In this document: one piece after another, positions 17,460 to 24,721 of the stretch
Position numbering within the stretch: the stretch's first letter is position 1
Layout of the letters: every line of letters begins with the position of its first letter
Source of the DNA: Microbacterium sp. AG1240
GTDB lineage: Bacteria > Actinomycetota > Actinomycetes > Actinomycetales > Microbacteriaceae
Reading direction: 5' to 3'
DNA length: 64,000 bases
Assembly (NCBI RefSeq): GCF_003635115.1
Contig: NZ_RBXJ01000001.1
Coordinates: forward strand, 1,178,001-1,242,000
The notes under the pieces: generated by a model
The model's database searches: none
What the model was told of the DNA's origin: nothing
Seen by the model: only the letters and a program-made list of their open reading frames with translations
Made by a program: the position numbers and the translations under genes

Positions 17460-17930
17460 GTGACCGACCGGGTCTCCGAGCGTACGCCGACCGATGAGAG
17501 CGTGCGTGCAGCGCTCCTCGCGGTGCGCGCTCTGAGCGACGCGCTCGATCGCATGCACGGGGGGATGAAGGACGACATGGACATGAACGCGAGCGACCTC
17601 GCGGCGCTGCGCATGTTGATCGTCCGTGAACAGCGCGGCCAGTCGGTCAGCCCGCATGATCTTGCGCGTCACCTGCGCATCTCGACCGCGTCGACGACCA
17701 AGCTCCTCGATCGTCTCGCCGCGCTGGGGCACGTCGAGCGACGCCCGCACCCGCATGACCGCCGCGCGCGGATCGTCACGCTCACCGAGGAGTCGCGGCG
17801 AGAGTTCTCGAGGCACTTCGGCGCCCATCTCGGAGCGATGCGGGAGGTCACGGCCCGGTACTCCGATGGCGAGCTCGAGGTGATCGCGCGGTATATGGGC
17901 GAACTGGGCGAGGCCGTCGACCCGAGCTGA
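17460..17930 (+). CDS. crtR: MarR-family regulator of the carotenoid operon (CrtR-like)
   Basis: A 156-residue winged-helix regulator. The DNA-binding part is LARHLRISTASTTKLLDRLA and the wing HPHDRRARIVTLTEE with the typical D-R-R. Two GTG codons are possible; the AGGAG at 17445-17449 is only 1 nt from the first (17451) but 10 nt from the second, so 17460 is chosen. It is divergent from idi, as CrtR is from crtE in Corynebacterium glutamicum, where GGPP relieves repression. By position the same role is inferred here. Confidence 0.83.
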   Translation: MTDRVSERTPTDESVRAALLAVRALSDALDRMHGGMKDDMDMNASDLAALRMLIVREQRGQSVSPHDLARHLRISTASTTKLLDRLAALGHVERRPHPHDRRARIVTLTEESRREFSRHFGAHLGAMREVTARYSDGELEVIARYMGELGEAVDPS

Positions 17931-18020
17931 GTCGATCCTGGCGGCGCACCCGAGGCGGGCTGGCGTCGGCGTCCGGTCGTGCCGTGCCCCGAACCCGCAG
18001 GATCACGCGGCGAAAATGCC

Positions 18021-18056
18021 AGAAGCCGCTTCCGAATTTCTCCGGAAACGGCTTCT
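18021..18056 (-). terminator. Terminator-like hairpin downstream of the initiator tRNA
   Basis: A 14-bp stem (18021-18034 with 18043-18056, one mismatch) with an 8-nt loop. In minus-strand sense it follows the tRNA by 17 nt and is followed by a short T-run (TTTT). It could also serve crtR from the other side. Confidence 0.6.
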
Positions 18057-18072
18057 GATCTGTTCTTCTTTG

Positions 18073-18146
18073 TTGCGGGGACAGGATTTGAACCTGCGAC
18101 CTCTGGGTTATGAGCCCAGCGAGCTACCGAACTGCTCCACCCCGCG
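18073..18146 (-). tRNA. Initiator tRNA-Met (CAT)
   Basis: A 74-nt cloverleaf on the minus strand. The anticodon loop CTCATAA lies between CTGGG and CCCAG, which contains the three G-C pairs of initiator tRNAs. The acceptor stem starts CGCGGGG and ends CCCCGCA, leaving the C1-A72 mismatch that marks the formyl-methionine initiator. The T-loop is GGTTCAAATCC. CCA is not encoded. The 158 nt between this gene and the small ORF at 18305 show nothing recognisable. Confidence 0.95.
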
Positions 18147-18304
18147 GCACAAGAAGTTAGCCTAGCACGGGATTCGACCGGGTGCACATCGAGATGGCGG
18201 GACATCGCTCCGAGAGGGGCGACGCGCCAAGATCGCCGGGTGAGTGATCCCCGTGATTCCGCGCTTCCCGAGAGTGATGACGGTCGGTCGCCCTCCACCG
18301 GATC

Positions 18305-18535
18305 GTGTTCCGTCGGCGCGTCGAACCCGAGGTGGTGTACTTCGGGCACGTCTCGCTCATCGCCGCGCTCGCCGCCGTGAGCCTGCTCCTCGCGGGTGTC
18401 GCCGCGTTCGTCTTCGACGTGGTCATCGGCGGGGTCGCGGCGTGGGCGGCGGGGATCGCGCTCGGCGCGGTGATCCTCGTACTGTGGGTGATAGTGCCGA
18501 CGGTGATCCGTCGGTGCGGGAGGAGCACGGAATGA
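18305..18535 (+). CDS. Small two-helix membrane protein
   Basis: A 76-residue protein not recognised. It has two long hydrophobic stretches: VSLIAALAAVSLLLAGVAAF near residue 16, and GIALGAVILVLWVIVPTVI near residue 50, with basic ends. The start is GTG. The stop overlaps the nitrilase start (ATGA), so the two are coupled. It may be a small membrane subunit or leader-type gene; function unknown. Confidence 0.55.
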   Translation: MFRRRVEPEVVYFGHVSLIAALAAVSLLLAGVAAFVFDVVIGGVAAWAAGIALGAVILVLWVIVPTVIRRCGRSTE

Positions 18536-19338
18536 GCGACCGATCGGTCGGTGTCGCGGTGGCGCAGTTCGCGCCGTCGGCGTCGGTGCACGCGAACCTC
18601 GAGGTCATCGTCGAGTTGACCGAGCGCGCCGCCGCGCGCGGCGCGAAGGTCGTGCTGTTCCCCGAGTACTCCAGCTACTTCGTGGATCCTTTCGACGACA
18701 CCCTCGCCGCGAATGCCGAGGAGATCGACGGGCCGTTCGTCGCGGCTCTCGCCCGACTCGCCTCCTCCACGGGCGTCGTGGTGGTCGCGGGCCTGCTCGA
18801 GAAGAGCACCGACGGTCGACGTGTGCGCAACACCGTGGTCGCGGTGGGGTCCGCCGGCCCCCTTGCGGTCTACCGCAAGCTCCACCTCTACGACGCGTTC
18901 GGGCAGCGCGAGTCGGACTGGGTCGAGCCCGGCGAGATCGCCACCCCTCAGACCTTCGAGGTCGATGGACTGCGCTTCGGACTGATGACGTGCTACGACC
19001 TGCGCTTCCCGGAGGTCGCCCGCACGATCGTCGACGAGGGCGTCGATGTCGTGCTCGTCGCTGCCGAGTGGGTGCGGGGGCCGCTCAAGGAGCACCACTG
19101 GCGCACGTTGCTGCAGGCGCGCGCGATCGAGAACACGGTCTTCGTCGCGGCATCCGACCACCCGCCGCCCCTCGGGGTGGGGCACTCCCTCGTCGTGGAT
19201 CCTCAGGGCGTCGCGATCGCTGCGGTCGGCACGACGACCGATGTCGCGGTCGCACACCTCGACCTCGACGCGGTCGCCCGGGTGCGACGAGTGAACCCGG
19301 CGCTGGCGCTGCGGCGCTTCCGCGTCGTTCCCGACTGA
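18532..19338 (+). CDS. Nitrilase-superfamily amidohydrolase (omega-amidase/YafV-like)
   Basis: A 268-residue carbon-nitrogen hydrolase. The triad is visible: Glu in LFPEYSSYF, Lys in VYRKLHLYDAFG, and Cys in MTCYDLRFPEVAR. It ends one base before the end of a convergent class I/II aminotransferase. In other organisms such hydrolases (Nit2, E. coli YafV) remove the amide from 2-oxoglutaramate or 2-oxosuccinamate produced by glutamine transaminases, so an omega-amidase role with its neighbour is a reasonable inference. Other branch-10 nitrilase homologues with unknown substrates cannot be excluded. Confidence 0.87.
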   Translation: MSDRSVGVAVAQFAPSASVHANLEVIVELTERAAARGAKVVLFPEYSSYFVDPFDDTLAANAEEIDGPFVAALARLASSTGVVVVAGLLEKSTDGRRVRNTVVAVGSAGPLAVYRKLHLYDAFGQRESDWVEPGEIATPQTFEVDGLRFGLMTCYDLRFPEVARTIVDEGVDVVLVAAEWVRGPLKEHHWRTLLQARAIENTVFVAASDHPPPLGVGHSLVVDPQGVAIAAVGTTTDVAVAHLDLDAVARVRRVNPALALRRFRVVPD

Positions 19339-20541
19339 TCAGCCGCCGAGGAGCGACAGTCGACGGGATGCTTCGTCGAGCACGTCGGCGCGTTTGCAGG
19401 CGGCGAAGCGCACGAGCGTGGCGTACTCGGCCCTGTTCTCGCGGCTGGCGAAGGCCGTCAGCGGGATGCCCACGACACCCGCCCGCTCGGGAAGGGCGCG
19501 GCAGAACTCCGCCGCATCCGTCGCTCCGAGGGGCGCGGCGTCAGCCACCGTGAAGTACGTGCCGCGGGGTGTCGATACGTCGAAGCCCGCGGCGGTGAGT
19601 CCTCGTCCGAGGACGTCGCGCTTCTCGCGGAGCGTCGTCGCGATGCCCTCGAAAAAGGCGTCGGGCAGCCGGAGGCCTGCGGCCACGGCCGGCTGGAAGG
19701 GGCTGCCGTTCACGTAGGTCAGATACTGCTTCACGGTGAGGATCGCGGAGATCACGGGCGCCGGGCCCGAGACCCATCCGATCTTCCACCCGGTGACGGA
19801 GAACGTCTTGCCCGCGGAGGAGATGGAGACCGTACGTTCCCCTGCGCCGGGAAGGGTGGCGATGGGCACGTGCGGTGCATCGAAGGCGAGGTGCTCGTAC
19901 ACCTCATCGGTGACGATGATCGCGTCGTGACTCTCGGCCAACTCGACGATGCGTCGGCGCACGGCCGGGGTGAAGACGGCCCCGGTCGGGTTGTGGGGGT
20001 CGTTGACGAGGATGACGCGCGTTCGGTCGCTCACGGCGGCGGTCAACCGGTCGAGATCGGGCTGGAAGTCGGGCCACCGCAGCGGCACCGGCACCAGCCG
20101 GGCGCCGGCGAGGGCGACCGCTGCCGCATAGGCGTCGTAGTAGGGCTCGAAGACGACGACCTCGTCGTCGGGTCCGTCCAGGAGAGCGAGGAGCGTGGCC
20201 GCCAGCGCCTCGGTCGCACCGGCGGTGGCGATGATGTCGCGCTCGGGGTCGAGGTGCAGGCCGTAGAAGCGTTCCTGGTGTTCGGCGACCGCCGCGAGCA
20301 GATCGGGGAACCCGCGCCCCGGGGCGTACTGGTTCACTCCGTCGGCGATCGCCCGCATCGCCGCATCCAGCACTTCTGCCGGTCCGTCCTCGTCGGGAAA
20401 CCCCTGTCCGAGATTGATGGCGCCCGTTCGGGCCGCGAGCCCGCTCATCTCGGCGAAGATGGTGGTACCGATCGTGCCGTCCGCGGCACGGAGACCGGCC
20501 CCATCTGCGGTCCGCTGCCAGGCCCCGGGAATCACTCGCAT
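19339..20541 (-). CDS. Class I/II pyridoxal-phosphate aminotransferase (KAT/methionine or DapC type)
   Basis: A 400-residue fold-type I aminotransferase. The PLP-binding Lys is in SSAGKTFSVTGWKIGW; NDPHNPTGAVF and VTDEVYEHLAF supply the cofactor-contacting Asn, Asp and Tyr. The N-terminal INLGQGFPDEDGP with QYAPGRGFPDL is the signature of the kynurenine/glutamine transaminase K and succinyl-DAP aminotransferase group. The open frame reaches further upstream, but ATG at 20541 with GAGCAGG before it is the likely start. Its 1-nt spacing from the nitrilase suggests the transaminase/omega-amidase pair used in methionine salvage, though a DapC role in lysine synthesis is possible. Confidence 0.85.
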   Translation of the reverse strand: MRVIPGAWQRTADGAGLRAADGTIGTTIFAEMSGLAARTGAINLGQGFPDEDGPAEVLDAAMRAIADGVNQYAPGRGFPDLLAAVAEHQERFYGLHLDPERDIIATAGATEALAATLLALLDGPDDEVVVFEPYYDAYAAAVALAGARLVPVPLRWPDFQPDLDRLTAAVSDRTRVILVNDPHNPTGAVFTPAVRRRIVELAESHDAIIVTDEVYEHLAFDAPHVPIATLPGAGERTVSISSAGKTFSVTGWKIGWVSGPAPVISAILTVKQYLTYVNGSPFQPAVAAGLRLPDAFFEGIATTLREKRDVLGRGLTAAGFDVSTPRGTYFTVADAAPLGATDAAEFCRALPERAGVVGIPLTAFASRENRAEYATLVRFAACKRADVLDEASRRLSLLGG

Positions 20542-20639
20542 CCTGCTCACGCTAGTCGCATAGACAGAGCCCATCCGCACCATATGAAACGCACAGCAAC
20601 TCGCCCCAAGCTGAAAGTCGCTTGGCAGAAGGAGCAATC

Positions 20640-22217
20640 ATGAGTGAGACACAGGGCGACCGCCCCGACGAGAACGCCGCGACGCCCGCGCCGCACACTT
20701 CCTCCGACGCGACGCCGGCGCCGCAGACCGGCGCGACGTCCGCGTCGGCAGGCACCCCCGCGCCCGCCGCACCGCCGGTTCCGACGACTCCGGCGTCGGC
20801 GCAGCCGTCGGCGCCGCCCGCTGCTCCCGCGTGGTCGGGACAGCGCCCGCCGCAGCCGCCCCACCCGCAGGCGCCCTACGGCGGTGCCCCCCAGCAGCCG
20901 GCATACGGCGTGCCCTCCCGTGAGGGCTACGCGGGCCAGCCGGCCGGCCAGAGCTTCGGGATCCCGCCGCAGCACACCCAGCCCACCCTGCCGCTGCACG
21001 GCACCATCGACACCGCTCCGCGCAAGAAGTCGAACGCGGGCAAGGTCGCCGGCCTCATCGTGGCCGCCGCACTCGTCGGCGGCGCCGCCGGCCTCGGCGG
21101 CACCTACGCCGGCCTCAGCCTCTGGGGCGGGTCCGACGCGACCCCGGTCGCGGGGGCGGCGACGGTCACGGTCAACGACACCGAGAACGTGAACCAGACC
21201 ACCGGCATCGCCGCGAAGGTCGTGCCCAGCGTCGTGACGATCAGCGCGACCGGCGGCAGCAGCGGCGGCACCGGTTCCGGCGTCGTCCTGAGCGCCGACG
21301 GCTACGTCGTCACCAACACCCACGTGGTCACCCTCGACGGCGCGACGGGCGACGCGACCATCCGCGCGACGACGTCCGACGGGCGCGTGTACAACGCGAC
21401 GGTCGTCGGCACCGACCCCACGTACGACCTCGCCGTCATCAAGCTGACGGATGCTTCGGGTCTCACGCCGATCGAGTTCGGCGATTCGGGCGATCTGAAC
21501 GTGGGCGACGCGACGGTCGCGGTCGGCGCCCCGCTCGGGCTGTCGAACACGGTCACCACGGGCATCGTGAGCGCTCTGAACCGTTCGATCGAGGTCGCGT
21601 CGTCGGCCGCACCGCAGGACGACCAGCCCAGTGAGGGCGGTTCCGGCGAGAGCCCCTTCCAGTTCGACTTCGGGCAGGGCGGGCAGGGCTCGACGCCGTC
21701 GTCGGAGACGATCAAGATCGCCGTCATCCAGACGGATGCGGCGATCAACCCCGGGAACTCCGGTGGCGCGCTCGTCGACGACCAGGGCCGTCTCATCGGC
21801 ATCAACGTCGCCATCGCCTCGGCGGGCAGCTCATCCGGCGGCGGTCAGGCCGGTTCGATCGGTGTCGGCTTCTCGATCCCGTCGTCGGTCGCCGAGCGCG
21901 TCGCGAACGAGATCATCGACAACGGCTCGGCGACACACGGTCTGCTGGGCGCGTCGGTGCAGTCGACTTCCACCGTGGCGAACTCCACGATCGAGGGCGC
22001 CTACGTGGCGAGTGTGACCGACGGCGGTCCCGCGGCCGCGGCCGGGCTCCGCTCGGGCGACATCGTCACGGCGTTCAACGACCTCCCGATCACGAACTCG
22101 GTCGATCTCACCGCGCAGGTGCGCGCCGTGGCCGCCGGGAGCGACGCGACCGTCACCTACGTCCGCGACGGTCAGACCCGCACCGCGAACGTGACGCTCG
22201 GTTCCCTGGGCTCCTGA
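20640..22217 (+). CDS. HtrA/DegP-like membrane serine protease with PDZ domain
   Basis: A 525-residue protein. Residues 1 to about 125 are Pro/Ala/Thr/Gln-rich and disordered in the cytoplasm. A transmembrane helix (VAGLIVAAALVGGAAGLGG) spans about 135-157. The trypsin-like domain carries His in YVVTNTHVVT (about 227), Asp in TYDLAVIKL (about 265) and Ser in NPGNSGGALVD (about 373). A C-terminal PDZ domain follows (DGGPAAAAGLRSGDIVTAFN). The ATG at 20640 has an AGAAGGAG site 5 nt upstream. It resembles mycobacterial PepD/HtrA, which handle misfolded envelope proteins under stress. Confidence 0.93.
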   Translation: MSETQGDRPDENAATPAPHTSSDATPAPQTGATSASAGTPAPAAPPVPTTPASAQPSAPPAAPAWSGQRPPQPPHPQAPYGGAPQQPAYGVPSREGYAGQPAGQSFGIPPQHTQPTLPLHGTIDTAPRKKSNAGKVAGLIVAAALVGGAAGLGGTYAGLSLWGGSDATPVAGAATVTVNDTENVNQTTGIAAKVVPSVVTISATGGSSGGTGSGVVLSADGYVVTNTHVVTLDGATGDATIRATTSDGRVYNATVVGTDPTYDLAVIKLTDASGLTPIEFGDSGDLNVGDATVAVGAPLGLSNTVTTGIVSALNRSIEVASSAAPQDDQPSEGGSGESPFQFDFGQGGQGSTPSSETIKIAVIQTDAAINPGNSGGALVDDQGRLIGINVAIASAGSSSGGGQAGSIGVGFSIPSSVAERVANEIIDNGSATHGLLGASVQSTSTVANSTIEGAYVASVTDGGPAAAAGLRSGDIVTAFNDLPITNSVDLTAQVRAVAAGSDATVTYVRDGQTRTANVTLGSLGS

Positions 22218-22230
22218 CCCATCAAGCGAA

Positions 22231-22263
22231 GAAGGCCGCCCCGCTCGATGCGGGGCGGCCTTC
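22231..22263. terminator. Bidirectional terminator between htrA-like gene and maltokinase
   Basis: A perfect 13-bp GC-rich stem (22231-22243 with 22251-22263) with a 7-nt loop lies between two convergent genes, 13 nt after one stop and 17 nt before the other. Confidence 0.88.
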
Positions 22264-22280
22264 GTCGTGCGCTCAGGGGG

Positions 22281-23621
22281 TCATACGCCGCGGGTGAGCC
22301 GCTCGATCGCCGACAGGGGGATCGAGAGCCAGTCGGGGCGGTTGCGCACCTCGTAGACGGCCTCGTAGACGGCCTTGTCGAGTTCGAACGCCCGCAGGAG
22401 CCGCTCGTCGGCCGAGGGGCCGCCCGCCGCGGCGTAGCCCCGCTCGAATGCGGCGACCGCCGCGGTCGCCCACGCACGTGCCCGGGTCTCGTCGACGCCG
22501 AGCCGTTCGACGGATCCGGCGACGTAGTCGAACGACCGCAGCATCCCTGCGACGTCCCGCACCGCGAGGTCGGGCATGCGTCGAGCCGCGATCGGCCGCA
22601 GCGGTTCGCCCTCGAAATCGAGCAGCACCCAGCCGCGGCCCTGCACCTCGAGCACCTGCCCCAGGTGCAGATCGCCGTGCACGCGCTGGAACAGCGGCCA
22701 CGGGGCGGATTCGGCCGCCGCGTAGACCTCCCGGATGGATGCGGCGAACCGCGCCACCGCAGGGATCTCGGCCACCGCCGTGGCCAGCCCGTCTTCCCAG
22801 ACCGCCGCGACGCGCCGTCTGTCGGAGTCGTCGGCCTCGTGCGTCGGCAGGATGCGCGACAGCGTCAGGTGCACGTCGGCGACGGCGGCCCCCAGGGCCG
22901 CGGCACGATCGGCGAAGTCGTCGTCCTGCTGCGCGGCGGTGAGTGCGACGCGCCACGCGTCTTCGACGTCGTCGAGGAACTCCTGCGCGAACGCGAGCGA
23001 TCCCGACACGACGTGCTCGGGGTTGCCCGGGTCGCGCCAGGTGCCCTCGAGAGATCCGATGGCGCGCGGAACCGACGACGACCCGTTGTCTGCGAGGGCG
23101 GTCTGCAGTTCGATGTCGGGATTGAGTCCGGGGTGCACCTGACGGAAGAGCTTGCAGATGACCGCGCTCCCCTCGCCGTCGGGACGGAAGATCAGCGAGG
23201 TGTTCGACTGTTCCGCCCCGAGCACCGACGCCGCGGCGGTCGGCGCGGTGGACGGACGCCGCGCCGCGGGGTGGCTGTCGAGAGGGCCGTCGACACCGCT
23301 GACCCGACCGCCGGCCGTCACCGACCGGTACAGCCACGCCGCGTAGGCGTCGTCGGTCGCACCGTCGACCAGCACCGTCGCGTCGTCGAGCTCGCCCACG
23401 ACCCCCGTCTCGGGGCGCGTGGAGCGCACGACGAGGGGCACTTGATACAGCACCGGGGTCTCGGGCGCGTCATCGGCGACGAGGAGCACGCGCACGCGCG
23501 CGGATGGCTCGTTCGCGACGTCCCACTCGGCGACGAGTCGAAGGCGCGGAGTGCGACCCTTCGAGGCGTACCACCGTTGTGCGGGCATCCAGTCGGTCAG
23601 GGACTGCAGGGTGCTGTCCAT
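22281..23621 (-). CDS. mak: Maltokinase (Mak/Pep2)
   Basis: A 446-residue kinase of the maltokinase family, which phosphorylates maltose to maltose-1-phosphate for GlgE-driven alpha-glucan synthesis. The N-terminal cap has WMPAQRWYASKGR. The kinase part has the intact catalytic loop RVHGDLHLGQVL and the metal-binding LLDFEGEPLRP. The partner genes treS and glgE are not in the window. The frame starts at ATG 9 nt after the stop of the upstream gene, so the two form an operon. Confidence 0.92.
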   Translation of the reverse strand: MDSTLQSLTDWMPAQRWYASKGRTPRLRLVAEWDVANEPSARVRVLLVADDAPETPVLYQVPLVVRSTRPETGVVGELDDATVLVDGATDDAYAAWLYRSVTAGGRVSGVDGPLDSHPAARRPSTAPTAAASVLGAEQSNTSLIFRPDGEGSAVICKLFRQVHPGLNPDIELQTALADNGSSSVPRAIGSLEGTWRDPGNPEHVVSGSLAFAQEFLDDVEDAWRVALTAAQQDDDFADRAAALGAAVADVHLTLSRILPTHEADDSDRRRVAAVWEDGLATAVAEIPAVARFAASIREVYAAAESAPWPLFQRVHGDLHLGQVLEVQGRGWVLLDFEGEPLRPIAARRMPDLAVRDVAGMLRSFDYVAGSVERLGVDETRARAWATAAVAAFERGYAAAGGPSADERLLRAFELDKAVYEAVYEVRNRPDWLSIPLSAIERLTRGV

Positions 23622-23630
23622 GGGGCGGGG

Positions 23631-24608
23631 TTACCTTTCGTCGGTGTTCTCCGGTGGTGCGGCACTGTCGGAGGCTTCGTCGACCTCCGCCGAGGTCGTC
23701 GATTCGATCTCTTTGCGCTTCCGGCGGGGGACCGCCCGCCGGCCGACCGACCCCATTCCGCGTGCGGTGCTTCCCGCGGCTCCCGCGATCGCGCTGCCGA
23801 CACGCGCGACGCCGCTCGCCGCCGAGTGCTCGACCCGTTTCGCGCCCGGCCGGGGCTCGATGACGGCGGGGACGGTGAGCGGCGGAGGGCCGAAAGCCCG
23901 GCGTGAACCCACCAGCACGCGCCGGCCGAGGATGTGGTTTCCCGCGCCGCCGACGACCGCTCCCACGCCGAACGGGAGCGCTTTGCCGAGCACCGACGCC
24001 CCGCCGCGCGCGGCGAACTGGTGCACGAACGTCGTCTTCAGACGATCGACGAGCGGGCCGATGGCTGCGCGCGGGAGTGTCTTCGTGATCATCTGCCCCC
24101 AGTACCCCGATCGGTCGGGGCCGCGCCCGGCTGCCTGTCCGGCAAGTTGCGCGAGAAGATCGACACCCTCGCGGCCGAGCATCAGGGTGAGCACGAGCGC
24201 TCGAGCCCGTTCGGGGTCTTCGACGGCGACGCCGTGCACCTCGGCGATCGACTGCGCGAAGAGCGCCGTCGATTCGAGGAATCCGAGCGTCTCCACGCCG
24301 CTGAGGGCGAGGGTCACCCCGGTGCCGATACCGGGGACGACGGCGGTCGCGCCGACGGCGGCCCCGCCGGTCGTGACCGCGGCGAGGTAGCGGCGCTCCA
24401 GGATGCGCACGATGTCGAGGGTGGACGCCTCGGGGTGGCGCAGCCGGATGCTGCGCAGGTGCGCCAGCACGACGGGGCGCTGTATCGCCAGCACCCGGTC
24501 GAGGGCGCGGATGGTCCGGGGGTGCTCGGGGGAGCCGACCGGCGGGAGGCCGCCGTCCCACGGCGCGTCACCGGGCAGCGAATGGATCCGATGCACCTTG
24601 TCGCTCAC
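23631..24608 (-). CDS. Conserved hypothetical protein with glycine/alanine-rich hydrophobic core
   Basis: A 325-residue protein not assigned to a known family. A hydrophobic region near residues 78-105 (AAVGATAVVPGIGTGVTLAL) and a second around 220-250 (LPFGVGAVVGGAGNHILG) could insert into or lie on the membrane. The C-terminus is first basic (RRAVPRRKRKE) then acidic. The start is taken as GTG at 24608, following TAGGATCGTGCAG; the open frame continues upstream but without plausible signals. It is co-transcribed with maltokinase. Function unknown. Confidence 0.65.
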   Translation of the reverse strand: MSDKVHRIHSLPGDAPWDGGLPPVGSPEHPRTIRALDRVLAIQRPVVLAHLRSIRLRHPEASTLDIVRILERRYLAAVTTGGAAVGATAVVPGIGTGVTLALSGVETLGFLESTALFAQSIAEVHGVAVEDPERARALVLTLMLGREGVDLLAQLAGQAAGRGPDRSGYWGQMITKTLPRAAIGPLVDRLKTTFVHQFAARGGASVLGKALPFGVGAVVGGAGNHILGRRVLVGSRRAFGPPPLTVPAVIEPRPGAKRVEHSAASGVARVGSAIAGAAGSTARGMGSVGRRAVPRRKRKEIESTTSAEVDEASDSAAPPENTDER

Positions 24609-24721
24609 CTGCACGATCCTACGAATGCGAGCCGGAAAGAGCCTGGGGGGTTGCGCCCGAGAACCCGACACCCATGACATTCGCGGCGGGAGCCGGTCGT
24701 GACCCTTGGTAGTTTGGAGCG

